From positions 1-12,994 of the forward strand of contig JAADDV010000149.1 of assembly GCA_013153795.1 (NCBI GenBank): 12,994 bases of DNA, written 5' to 3'. This document shows, in pieces, positions 5,882-12,968 of this stretch; position 1 is the first letter of the stretch; the number at the start of each line of letters is the position of its first letter. The position numbers and the translations under genes are program-made. Origin of the DNA: Aquificota bacterium. GTDB lineage: Bacteria > Aquificota > Aquificia > Aquificales > Hydrogenothermaceae. The notes beneath the pieces were generated by a model. It had not been told where the DNA came from and did no database searches. It saw only the letters and a program-made list of their open reading frames with translations.

Positions 5882-7207
5882 ATGAAACACACACTAACTG
5901 TAACAATAAAACAAAAGCCTATTTTATCATTAGTTTACAGAATTCACCTAACTCTCTTAGTAAAACCTAAATTAGAATTTCAAAACACTATAAAACAAGA
6001 ATTAGAAGAAAATCCTTTTTTAGAAGAAGTTTTAACAATTGACCCAAAAATTGAATATGAGCCTGTGGTAAAAGATTTAACATCTAGATACTATGATGAA
6101 GAAGATGAAGAGAAAATTCGTTCAAATCGACTTGTTTATAAACCAACATTAATGGATATTCTAGAAACACAAATAGATTTAGAGTTTGAAGGGATAGAAA
6201 GAGAAATTGCTTATGAAATTGTTGGAAATTTAGATGAAAAAGGACTTTTTAAACTTCCTTTAGAAGAAATAGCAAAAAAACTTAATGTTTCTGTTGAAAA
6301 AGTTGAAGAGGTAAGAAAAAGATTAAGATACCTTGAACCAACTGGAATAGCTTCAAGAAGTATAGAAGAAGCTTTGTTAGTTCAATATGAAGATAAATAC
6401 GGAAAAGATGAGCTTGCTAAAAAAATTATAAAAGAAGATTTACCTCATATTGCAACAAAAGGAAAAGAATATCTATATGAGAAATATAAAGATGTAGATA
6501 AAGAAAAAATAGATAAAATTCTTTTTCATATAAAAACTTTAAATCCTTACCCAACTATAAATTTTTCTTCAGAAATACAACAGTATGTTGAACCTGATGT
6601 TTATATTTATGATAAAGGAGATTCTTTTGAAATTGTAGTAAATGAAACAGGTATTCCTGAAATAAAACTAATAAATCCTTATAAAAGGCTTTTTTCAAAT
6701 AAAAACTTATCTCCTCAAGCTAAAGAATTTTTAATGGAAAAATTAAATAAAGCAAAGGGAATAATTGAAGCTATTCATCAAAGAAAAGAAAATCTTTTAA
6801 AAATTACAAAAGCTATAGTTAAAAAACAAGAAGAGTTTTTAAGAAAAGGAAAAGAGTTTTTAAAACCTTTAACATTAAAAGATATAGCTCAGGAAGTAGG
6901 ACTACATGAATCAACTATAAGTAGAACAGTAAACAGTAAATATGCTCTTACACCTCAAGGATTACTTCCTTTAAAAGCCTTCTTTTCTACAAAACTTCAA
7001 ACATCTAGTGGAGATGTCTCAACAGAGAAGGTAAAATATATGATTCAAGAACTTATTGAAAATGAAGATAAGAAAAAACCTTTAAGTGACCAAGCTATAG
7101 TTAATATTCTTAAAGAAAAAGGAATTAAAATAGCAAGAAGAACAGTTACAAAATATAGAGAGGAGTTAGGAATACCTGATTCAAGAACAAGGAGGATAAA
7201 GGTATGA
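5882..7207 (+). CDS. rpoN: RNA polymerase sigma-54 factor (RpoN)
   Basis: Alternative sigma factor that directs RNA polymerase to -24/-12 promoters and needs AAA+ enhancer-binding activators. It has 441 residues. Order: region I (about 8-50), short acidic linker (about 52-85), core-binding domain (about 85-250), DNA-binding part with helix-turn-helix LTLKDIAQEVGLHESTISR (about 330-348), and the diagnostic RpoN box ARRTVTKYRE (418-427). Region I ends in the normal LEENPFLEE. Its first part reads SLVYRIHL, where most family members have a TPQLQQAI-like stretch, with no length change. ATG at 5882 is preceded by GAGGG with a 4-base gap. The stop overlaps the hpf start as ATGA, which indicates translational coupling. 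RpoN next to HPF is a widely conserved pairing. No activator or ptsN gene is in the window. Confidence 0.96.
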   Translation: MKHTLTVTIKQKPILSLVYRIHLTLLVKPKLEFQNTIKQELEENPFLEEVLTIDPKIEYEPVVKDLTSRYYDEEDEEKIRSNRLVYKPTLMDILETQIDLEFEGIEREIAYEIVGNLDEKGLFKLPLEEIAKKLNVSVEKVEEVRKRLRYLEPTGIASRSIEEALLVQYEDKYGKDELAKKIIKEDLPHIATKGKEYLYEKYKDVDKEKIDKILFHIKTLNPYPTINFSSEIQQYVEPDVYIYDKGDSFEIVVNETGIPEIKLINPYKRLFSNKNLSPQAKEFLMEKLNKAKGIIEAIHQRKENLLKITKAIVKKQEEFLRKGKEFLKPLTLKDIAQEVGLHESTISRTVNSKYALTPQGLLPLKAFFSTKLQTSSGDVSTEKVKYMIQELIENEDKKKPLSDQAIVNILKEKGIKIARRTVTKYREELGIPDSRTRRIKV

Positions 7208-7770
7208 GAATAGAACATGTAGGAAAAAATATTGAAGTTACTGATTTTATTAAAAACTATACTGAACACAAACTAGAAAGACTCAAGCCTTATCTTAAAG
7301 ACATTGATGTAGCTGATGATTCTGTTCAGGTTAGAGTAACATATAATTTTGAACCTCACAGACACAGAAACAGAGTTGATATTGATATTTATTTTAATAC
7401 TCCTGGTGGCGGTGTTATTCATGCCTGGGAAGAAAGTAATGACTTATACTCAGCAATAGATTTCGTTATAGATGAAGTAGAAAGACAGCTTGTTAGATTA
7501 AAAGCTAGAAGGAAAGAAGAAAGAAGAAGACTTGCTAAACTAAAAGAATTAGAAAGAAGAATGCTTACAGAAGAACCTAGTATTGAAAGAGCTTTAATTG
7601 TTGAAGAGCCAATGCCTTTAGAAAAACCTTTAACTGTAGATGATGCTAGAATGCTTTTAGAAGAAATGGGAGCTTTTTTCCTTCCATTTAGGAACGCTGA
7701 AACAGGAGAGATAAATGTTATTTATAGAAAAAAGGCTGGAAATTATGGCTTAATAGTTCCGGGAACGTAA
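7204..7770 (+). CDS. hpf: Long-form ribosome hibernation promoting factor (HPF)
   Basis: Binds the decoding region of the 30S subunit in slow growth and, in its long form, joins two 70S ribosomes into inactive 100S dimers. It has 188 residues: an N-terminal S30AE/RaiA domain (about 1-100, basic helix LKARRKEERRR at 99-109), a variable linker (about 110-140), and a C-terminal dimerization domain (about 140-187) with the typical PFRNAETGEINVIYRKK and NYGLI. The C-terminal domain identifies the long form rather than YfiA or short HPF. ATG overlaps the rpoN stop by ATGA, and a strong GGAGG lies 8 bases upstream, so initiation may be both coupled and independent. Downstream lie two ribosomal protein genes with their own promoter. 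Confidence 0.95.
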   Translation: MRIEHVGKNIEVTDFIKNYTEHKLERLKPYLKDIDVADDSVQVRVTYNFEPHRHRNRVDIDIYFNTPGGGVIHAWEESNDLYSAIDFVIDEVERQLVRLKARRKEERRRLAKLKELERRMLTEEPSIERALIVEEPMPLEKPLTVDDARMLLEEMGAFFLPFRNAETGEINVIYRKKAGNYGLIVPGT

Positions 7771-7772
7771 GT

Positions 7773-7801
7773 TTGACTACAAGTTATTGATATGTTTTAA
7801 T
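7773..7801 (+). promoter_or_regulatory. Sigma-A promoter for rplM-rpsI
   Basis: TTGACT (7773-7778, 5 of 6) and TTTAAT (7796-7801, 5 of 6) are 17 bases apart. A TG one base upstream of the -10 (7793-7794) makes an extended -10. Transcription would begin near 7808, about 30 bases before the rplM ATG. This is the best promoter match in the window, as expected for ribosomal protein genes. Confidence 0.7.
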
Positions 7802-7821
7802 AATAAACTTGTATTATTAAA
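7778..7821. repeat. Two nested inverted repeats over the rplM promoter
   Basis: TACAAGTT (7778-7785) pairs with AACTTGTA (7806-7813). TTTAATAATA (7796-7805) pairs with TATTATTAAA (7812-7821) around AACTTG. The second repeat contains the whole -10 box and the expected start site. The two arrangements share bases 7806-7813, so they are mutually exclusive as hairpins. The symmetry is exact, but no function is shown. Confidence 0.45.
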
Positions 7822-7838
7822 CAGAAAGAGGAGGATTA

Positions 7839-8291
7839 ATGAAGACTGTAGATGCTCGTAAGCTGGATGTAAAAAGGGAATGGTATGTTATAGATGCTAC
7901 TGGGAAAAATTTAGGAAGACTTGCAACATTGATTGCAAATGTTCTTAGAGGAAAACATAAACCTTATTTTCAGCCTGATGTTGATGTTGGTGATTTTGTT
8001 ATTGTTTTAAATGCAGACAAAATAACAGTAACAGGAAAAAAACTTACAGATAAAGAATATAAATGGCATACTAACAGACCAGGTGGTCTTAATGTTAGAA
8101 GCCTAAAATGGATGTTGGAACACAAACCAGAGGAAGTTATCAGACTTGCAGTTGAAAGAATGCTTCCTAAAAACAAGCTTCAAAAGAGATTTATGAAAAG
8201 ACTTAAAGTTTATACAGGTTCAGAACATCCTCATCATGCTCAAAATCCTAAAAATCTTGAAGAGCTTAAAGGGCTCTGGAAAAACTTTTAA
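7839..8291 (+). CDS. rplM: 50S ribosomal protein L13
   Basis: Early-assembling large-subunit protein that binds 23S rRNA. At 150 residues it is close to the family norm of 140-150. Signatures: REWYVIDATGKNLGRLAT near the N-terminus, LRGKHKPYFQPDVDVGDFVIV, the KWHTNRPGGL segment, the VERMLPKNKLQKRFMKRLKVYTGSEHPHHAQNP block, and a basic C-terminus. ATG at 7839 has GAGGAGG (7828-7834) four bases upstream. rpsI follows after 16 bases, the usual L13-S9 operon of bacteria. Transcription probably starts from the sigma-A promoter just upstream, with possible read-through from hpf because no terminator is seen there. Confidence 0.97.
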   Translation: MKTVDARKLDVKREWYVIDATGKNLGRLATLIANVLRGKHKPYFQPDVDVGDFVIVLNADKITVTGKKLTDKEYKWHTNRPGGLNVRSLKWMLEHKPEEVIRLAVERMLPKNKLQKRFMKRLKVYTGSEHPHHAQNPKNLEELKGLWKNF

Positions 8292-8307
8292 GTGGAGGTA
8301 GTTAATC

Positions 8308-8736
8308 TTGGCTGAAATAGTAAAAATAGACCCTAAAGTATCTCATTATGGAACAGGTAGAAGAAAAGAAGCTGTTGCTAGAGTATGGATTTTCCCAGGA
8401 GAAGGAAAAATATATGTAAAAAGTTCTTCTGGAAAAGAGTGGGAAGGAAAAGAATATTTTGAAAGAGAAATTCTAATTGAAAAAATAAACAGACCTTTTG
8501 TTGTTACAGAAACATTAGGAAAATTTGATATATATGCAACAGTAAAAGGAAGTGGAAAACCTGCTCAGGCTGAAGCTATTATGTATGGAATAGCAAAAGC
8601 CTTAGAAGCATATAATCCAGAATTTAGAAAACTCTTAAAACCTGCAGGTCTTCTTACTAGAGATGCAAGAATAAAAGAGAGAAAGAAATACGCACAGATG
8701 GGTGCAAGAGCAAAATACAGATGGTCCAAACGTTAA
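8308..8736 (+). CDS. rpsI: 30S ribosomal protein S9
   Basis: Small-subunit head protein whose C-terminal tail reaches the P-site tRNA. It has 142 residues, longer than the core of about 130 because of a short N-terminal stretch before the motif. Signatures: YGTGRRKEAVARVWI (14-28), then the C-terminal GLLTRDARIKERKKYAQMGARAKYRWSKR block. The universal Ser-Lys-Arg end is intact. The start codon is TTG, with GGAGG (8294-8298) nine bases upstream. The next in-frame Met is far downstream and would remove the conserved motif, so TTG is secure. It is co-transcribed with rplM, and a small hairpin follows the stop. Confidence 0.97.
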   Translation: MAEIVKIDPKVSHYGTGRRKEAVARVWIFPGEGKIYVKSSSGKEWEGKEYFEREILIEKINRPFVVTETLGKFDIYATVKGSGKPAQAEAIMYGIAKALEAYNPEFRKLLKPAGLLTRDARIKERKKYAQMGARAKYRWSKR

Positions 8737-8747
8737 TATTTTTATAG

Positions 8748-8768
8748 AAGGGGAGTTTTTCCCCTTTT
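8748..8768 (+). terminator. Small intrinsic terminator after rpsI
   Basis: AAGGGGA pairs with TCCCCTT around a loop of about five bases, followed by a short T-run that partly overlaps the stem. It lies 12 bases after the rpsI stop and 16 before the argC ATG. The T-tract is short, so termination may be partial and some read-through into argC is likely. Confidence 0.65.
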
Positions 8769-8783
8769 AATTTGGAGATTTAA

Positions 8784-9815
8784 ATGAAAATAGCTATAGC
8801 TGGAGCATCTGGATATACAGGCATAGAACTTTTACGGATTCTTCAAACTTATAAAGATATTGAAATAAACCAAATTACATCAAGACAATATTCAGGAAAA
8901 TCTTTAAAAGAAGTATTTCCTTTTTTTAATTCTTATGTAAAAAACCTTTTTTTTCAGGAAGAACTTTCTTTAGACGATTCTGATTTTTTTTTCTTATGTT
9001 TACCTCATGAACCTTCAGTTGAACTTGTTAAAAAAATACTAGATAAAGAAAAAAAAGTAATTGACCTTTCAGCAGCTTATAGAATAAAAAATCCTTCAGT
9101 ATATCCTAAATATTATAACTTTGAACATAAATATCCAGAAATTTTATTGGAAGCTGCATATGGCCTACCAGAAATTTTTAGGGAAAAAATAGAAAAAGCT
9201 TCTGTTGTTGCAAATCCTGGATGTTATCCAACTGCAACTCTTTTAGGATTATATCCTCTTGCAAAAGAAAATCTAATAGAAGATAACACTGTTATAGTGA
9301 ATGCTTTATCTGGAATATCCGGAGCTGGTAGAAGTTTAAAAGAACAATTTCACTATCCAGAAGCTTTTGGAAATGCTTATGCATATAACCCTATAAAACA
9401 TAGGCATATTCCAGAAATGGAAGATGTTTTAAAACATGTTTCAGGAAAAGATATAAATGTTCGTTTTACGCCTCATATTCTTCCTGTATCTAGAGGTATG
9501 ATTTCTACAATAACAGTAAAAACAAATCTTTCTAAAAAACAGTTAGAAGAACTATATCATCTTGAATATAGATATGAACCATTTATAAGACTTGTAAAAC
9601 AACCTCCTAAAATAAAACATGTTATTGGCTCAAATTTTTGCGATATTTATGTAGATAAAGATGAAAAAACAGGATTGGCAATTATTATTTCTGCTATAGA
9701 TAATCTTGGAAAAGGAGCTTCCTCCCAAGCTGTTCAAAACTTTAATATATTAACAGGTAGGGAAGAAACCTATAATCTATTAGATATTTCAAAAATAAGT
9801 ATTCTTTATCCTTAA
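8784..9815 (+). CDS. argC: N-acetyl-gamma-glutamyl-phosphate reductase (ArgC)
   Basis: Third step of arginine synthesis: NADPH-dependent reduction of N-acetylglutamyl phosphate to the semialdehyde. It has 343 residues, the normal type 1 length. N-terminal Rossmann motif GASGYTGIELLRIL (7-20), then FLCLPHEPSVELV and VIDLSAAYRI. The catalytic cysteine is Cys147 in VANPGCYPTAT, NALSGISGAGR (173-183) follows, and the catalytic histidine is in KHRHIPEME (about 206-208). PVSRGM and IDNLGKGASSQAVQNFN near the end are also family hallmarks. ATG at 8784 has GGAG six bases upstream. No other arg gene is in the window. hisZ begins 10 bases after the stop, so the two probably share a transcript. Confidence 0.97.
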   Translation: MKIAIAGASGYTGIELLRILQTYKDIEINQITSRQYSGKSLKEVFPFFNSYVKNLFFQEELSLDDSDFFFLCLPHEPSVELVKKILDKEKKVIDLSAAYRIKNPSVYPKYYNFEHKYPEILLEAAYGLPEIFREKIEKASVVANPGCYPTATLLGLYPLAKENLIEDNTVIVNALSGISGAGRSLKEQFHYPEAFGNAYAYNPIKHRHIPEMEDVLKHVSGKDINVRFTPHILPVSRGMISTITVKTNLSKKQLEELYHLEYRYEPFIRLVKQPPKIKHVIGSNFCDIYVDKDEKTGLAIIISAIDNLGKGASSQAVQNFNILTGREETYNLLDISKISILYP

Positions 9816-9825
9816 AACGAGGCCT

Positions 9826-11085
9826 ATGTTGAATATAGGAATTCCAGATGGTGTAAGAGTCTATAACAGAAAAGAAACTTTCCAAATAAAACAAATAGAA
9901 GAAAATATTGCAAATACTTTTGAAAAATGGGGATATGAAGAAATAACACTACCTTCCTTTGAGTATTATGATGTTCATATAAAAGGTTTAGGGAAAGATA
10001 TATCTCAAAAAACTTTTAAGTTAGTTGATAGAACATCTGGAGAAACTCTTTGTTTAAGGGCTGACTTTACATCTCAGATAGCAAGGTATTTTTCTTCTTT
10101 AAAACAAAAAAGATTACCTAAAAGGTACTACTATAAGGGAAACATCTTTAGATACTTACCACCAAAGGCAGGAAATCTCTGGGAAATAAGACAGATAGGA
10201 ATAGAACTTATAGGCTCAAATAGACTAGAAGCAGATGCAGAAATTATAGCTATAACTTCAAAAGCCTTAAAAAATCTTGGTATACAAAACTTTCAAATAG
10301 ATATAAACAATACAAAACTCTTCACAGCTATAAAAAATACTTTGTCTTTTTCAGAAGAAACATTTAAAGAATTTATGGAATATATAAAAAACAGAGAAAT
10401 CTTTAACCTTGAAAAGTTTTGTCAAAAAGAAGGTATTAGAGGAGCTTTAAAAGAGTTCATTATAAATATTCCTAAATACCAGGGTGATATAGACCTTATA
10501 ACAACATTAAAAGAAAAAGTTTCAAATTATTCGGATATAGTAAAAACCTTAGATGAGCTTATAAAAATCTATAACATTATATCTATATATGGGCTTTCAG
10601 ATAAAGTTGTTTTTGACTTAGGAGAGCCAAAAGAATTTTCCTACTACACAGGAATAGTTTTTGAAATATTTGTTTATGGTTTTTCAAAACCGCTTGGGCA
10701 GGGAGGAAGATACGACAATCTTATAGGAAAGTATAACGGAAATTATCCGGCAACAGGATTTGCCTTTGATGTATTAAATATCTGGGAATATATGAAAAAA
10801 GAAAAACTTCTTCCAGAAAAAAAAGAAAAAGACTTCTTTATAATAGACTTAACTGAAAATAAAAAAGAAGCTTTAAAAATTGCACGTATCTTAAGAGAAA
10901 AAGGATATATAGTTGCTCGAGATATAGTAGATAGGGATTATAAAGAATCTTTAAAATTTGCATTTGAAGATGGTTTTAAAAAGGTAATTGTTATAGGGCT
11001 GGACAACGATATAGAAAGTATATATATTTTCACAACTACACAAAAACAGAAAATTAAAATACAAGATTTTCTTAATAAAGTGTAG
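9826..11085 (+). CDS. hisZ: ATP phosphoribosyltransferase regulatory subunit (HisZ), HisRS-like
   Basis: Catalytically inactive histidyl-tRNA synthetase paralogue that pairs with short-form HisG in the first step of histidine synthesis. The class II fold is seen in IPDGVRVYNRKE and WGYEEITLPSFEYYD (motif 1 region), FRYLPPKAGNLWEIRQIGIELIG (motif 2 region, 108-130), SYYTGIVFEIF (272-282), and GQGGRYDNLIGKY (291-303). The HisRS catalytic segment RGLDYY is replaced by KEFSYY. The motif 2 Glu and Arg are also lost, so aminoacylation is unlikely. At 419 residues it is long: about 85 C-terminal residues (335-419) resemble an anticodon-binding domain (A-x-x-IA-x-x-LR-x-x-G, then KVIVIG). ATG at 9826 is only 3 bases from GAGG. 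TTG at 9829 is an equally good start. No hisG is in the window. Confidence 0.85.
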   Translation: MLNIGIPDGVRVYNRKETFQIKQIEENIANTFEKWGYEEITLPSFEYYDVHIKGLGKDISQKTFKLVDRTSGETLCLRADFTSQIARYFSSLKQKRLPKRYYYKGNIFRYLPPKAGNLWEIRQIGIELIGSNRLEADAEIIAITSKALKNLGIQNFQIDINNTKLFTAIKNTLSFSEETFKEFMEYIKNREIFNLEKFCQKEGIRGALKEFIINIPKYQGDIDLITTLKEKVSNYSDIVKTLDELIKIYNIISIYGLSDKVVFDLGEPKEFSYYTGIVFEIFVYGFSKPLGQGGRYDNLIGKYNGNYPATGFAFDVLNIWEYMKKEKLLPEKKEKDFFIIDLTENKKEALKIARILREKGYIVARDIVDRDYKESLKFAFEDGFKKVIVIGLDNDIESIYIFTTTQKQKIKIQDFLNKV

Positions 11086-11131
11086 TAATATAAAAAAGGA
11101 TTTGTAAAATTATTTTATAAAGGAGTTTTAT

Positions 11132-11620
11132 ATGAAAGCTGAAAGCAACAAAGTTGTAACGTTCCATTACACTCTTAGAGACAAAGAAACAGGAGAAGTT
11201 CTTGACTCAAGTCAAGCTCATGGGCAACCTTTAAAAGTTCTTTTTGGAGCGCAAAATATTATTCCTGGTTTAGAAAAAAGAATGGAAGGTATGGAACCAG
11301 GAGAAAAAAGAACTATAGAAGTTCCAGCTGCTGAAGCTTATGGAGAAAAAGACCCTAATCTTATCCAACAAGCACCTAGAGAGTATTTTCAAGGAGTAGA
11401 ACTTGAAAAAGGTCTTCCTCTTCAAGCACAAACACCAGAAGGGCAGATTATAAATATGGTAGTTGTTGATTTTGATGATAATACTGTTACTGTTGATATG
11501 AATCATCCATTAGCTGGAAAAGACCTTGTTTTTGATGTTGAAGTTGTAGATGTTAGAGATGCAACCCCAGAAGAAATTCAACATGGGCACGTTCACGAAG
11601 AAGGACAACACCATCATTAA
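11132..11620 (+). CDS. slyD: FKBP-type peptidyl-prolyl isomerase with metal-binding tail (SlyD)
   Basis: Cytoplasmic prolyl isomerase and holdase chaperone. In other bacteria it also delivers nickel to hydrogenase maturation. It has 162 residues. An FKBP half (about 6-71) contains IPGLEKRMEGMEPGEKR and ends in AYGEKDP. The insert-in-flap chaperone domain is about 72-122. The second FKBP part, NHPLAGKDLVFDVEVVDV, is at 124-141. The tail is His-rich (151, 153, 155, 160-162), ending HGHVHEEGQHHH and fit for Ni or Zn binding. ATG at 11132 has AGGAG six bases upstream. It lies 46 bases after hisZ with no terminator between, and converges on trpS over a shared terminator. If the host is an Aquificota hydrogen oxidizer, the nickel role would fit, but that is inference. 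Confidence 0.95.
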   Translation: MKAESNKVVTFHYTLRDKETGEVLDSSQAHGQPLKVLFGAQNIIPGLEKRMEGMEPGEKRTIEVPAAEAYGEKDPNLIQQAPREYFQGVELEKGLPLQAQTPEGQIINMVVVDFDDNTVTVDMNHPLAGKDLVFDVEVVDVRDATPEEIQHGHVHEEGQHHH

Positions 11621-11625
11621 ATAAG

Positions 11626-11648
11626 AAGGGGCTAAAAAAGCCCCTTTT
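11626..11648. terminator. Bidirectional intrinsic terminator between slyD and trpS
   Basis: AAGGGGC (11626-11632) pairs with GCCCCTT (11640-11646) around TAAAAAA, which reads as a loop on either strand. A T-run follows on the + strand. On the minus strand the exit side reads CTTATTT, a weaker tract. The trpS stop codon (11649-11647) touches the base of the stem, so the element is packed tightly between the converging genes. Confidence 0.85.
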
Positions 11649-12897
11649 AAACTTCCCACAATTTCATTGCTTTTCTAACTTCTCTCATTGTATCTTCAGC
11701 TATATCTCTTGCTGTTTTTGTTCCATCTATGAAAATTTTCTCTACTTCATTTATATTCTTTTCTATTTCTTCTCTTTTTTTCCTTATAGGATTTAAAAAT
11801 CTATTTAGATTTTCAGCAAGGATTTTTTTACAGTCAACACAGCCAATCTCTGCTTTTCTACATCTTGTGTCTATATCTTTTCTTGTTTTCTCATCTGTAA
11901 AAATCTTGTGGTAATCAAAAACTATACAAACTTCTGGATTTCCTGGGTCTGTTTTTCTTATTCTTTGAGGGTCTGTCTTCATTTCAAGAACTTTTTTATT
12001 TACTGTTTCTTCATCATCAGATAAATATATAGCGTTGTTGTAAGACTTGGACATTTTTCTTCCATCTATACCAGGGAGCTTTGCCTCTTCTGTAAGAAGA
12101 GCTTTAGGCTCTGGAAAAATCTCTTCATATAGGTTATTAAATCTTCTAGCTATTTCTCTAGTAAGTTCTATATGAGGAAGCTGATCTTCTCCTACTGGAA
12201 CAGCATCTGCTTTGTAAATAAGAATATCTGCTGCTTGTAAAACAGGATAAGCTAAAAATCCCAGTGTATCTATATCCTTTCCTACATCTCCTTCTTCAAG
12301 GTTCTTAACAGCTTCTTCTACTATTTTTTTCTGGATACCAAACTTAAGAAGTGTCTCTTTTAAGCCCTTAAAGTCTATTCCTTTTTGATTATAAAAAGCT
12401 CTATGGAAAGCTTCCCTTAGATATTCTTCAAAAATTTTAGACTTTTGTTTCCCAGTTGCTTCAGCTAGAGCTTCATCAAAAGGTTTTGGAGGCGGCGTTA
12501 AAAGAATTTTAATCTGTTTTCCTGCAAGAAAATCTTTTAAATATTGATAATAGAGGTTAAACTTTAAATCTTTATAAGAAGGATTCAGTTCAAGCCAGCT
12601 TTTTGGAGTTATCATAGAAAATAAAAGCGCAAGTTCTGCATGCTGTTTTACTCCAGACTGGACAAAAAGAGTAGCTTTTTGTGGGTCTATACCACAAGCA
12701 AGCCAATCTATCATCATCTGTTTTATATTTTCTTTTAAAGAGTCTGTTTCTTTGTATTTATTGGTAAGGGCATGCCAGTCAGCTATAAAAAACTTACACT
12801 CATATTTATCCTGAAGCTCAAGCCAGTTTTTTATAACACCAAAGTAATGCCCAAGATGTAGTTTTCCTGTAGGTCTCATCCCACTGAGGATTTTCAT
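11647..12897 (-). CDS. trpS: Tryptophanyl-tRNA synthetase with Fe-S-type cysteine motif and internal insertion
   Basis: Class Ic synthetase that charges tRNA-Trp in the cytoplasm. Start chosen at ATG 12897, not at the in-frame ATG at 12936. A perfect AGGAGG (12909-12904) sits six bases upstream of 12897, and the product then begins MKILSGMRPTGKLHLGHY as in the family. The HIGH-like motif is in GKLHLGHY (11-18); the KMSKS motif is exact (281-285). GFLAYPVLQAADIL and VPVGEDQLPHIELTR are TrpRS hallmarks. Cysteines 324, 346, 353 and 356 are spaced x21, x6, x2, nearly the x22-x6-x2 pattern that holds a 4Fe-4S cluster in Thermotoga maritima TrpRS. The protein has 416 residues against about 330; the excess is about 90 residues (roughly 114-206) just before GFLAYPVL. 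The last helices (about 375-416) are ordinary. Confidence 0.95.
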   Translation of the reverse strand: MKILSGMRPTGKLHLGHYFGVIKNWLELQDKYECKFFIADWHALTNKYKETDSLKENIKQMMIDWLACGIDPQKATLFVQSGVKQHAELALLFSMITPKSWLELNPSYKDLKFNLYYQYLKDFLAGKQIKILLTPPPKPFDEALAEATGKQKSKIFEEYLREAFHRAFYNQKGIDFKGLKETLLKFGIQKKIVEEAVKNLEEGDVGKDIDTLGFLAYPVLQAADILIYKADAVPVGEDQLPHIELTREIARRFNNLYEEIFPEPKALLTEEAKLPGIDGRKMSKSYNNAIYLSDDEETVNKKVLEMKTDPQRIRKTDPGNPEVCIVFDYHKIFTDEKTRKDIDTRCRKAEIGCVDCKKILAENLNRFLNPIRKKREEIEKNINEVEKIFIDGTKTARDIAEDTMREVRKAMKLWEV

Positions 12898-12903
12898 TAA
12901 TAA

Positions 12904-12909
12904 CCTCCT
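12904..12909 (-). promoter_or_regulatory. Ribosome binding site that fixes the trpS start
   Basis: AGGAGG on the minus strand, six bases upstream of the ATG at 12897. The longer reading frame from 12936 would place this site inside the coding region and add 13 residues with no family match (MKEILLLMSRRLL). Confidence 0.85.
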
Positions 12910-12939
12910 TGACATCAACAATAAAATTTCCTTCAATTT

Positions 12940-12968
12940 ATTATAAACTGATAAAAAACATATAAAGT
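12940..12968 (-). promoter_or_regulatory. Candidate promoter for trpS
   Basis: A perfect TATAAT lies on the minus strand at 12945-12940. Seventeen bases upstream the -35 position reads ACTTTA (12968-12963), a poor match. Transcription would start near 12933, just inside the ATG at 12936, which is further reason to reject that longer start. Confidence 0.45.

Noticed and set aside
9826..11085. Calling this gene a functional histidyl-tRNA synthetase (hisS)
   Set aside because: The catalytic RGLDYY segment and motif 2 residues are replaced, and the gene sits next to argC among biosynthetic genes. HisZ fits better.
12898..12936. Thirteen-residue N-terminal extension of TrpRS from the ATG at 12936
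   Set aside because: The added residues match nothing in the family, the perfect AGGAGG lies inside this stretch, and the likely start of transcription is downstream of 12936.
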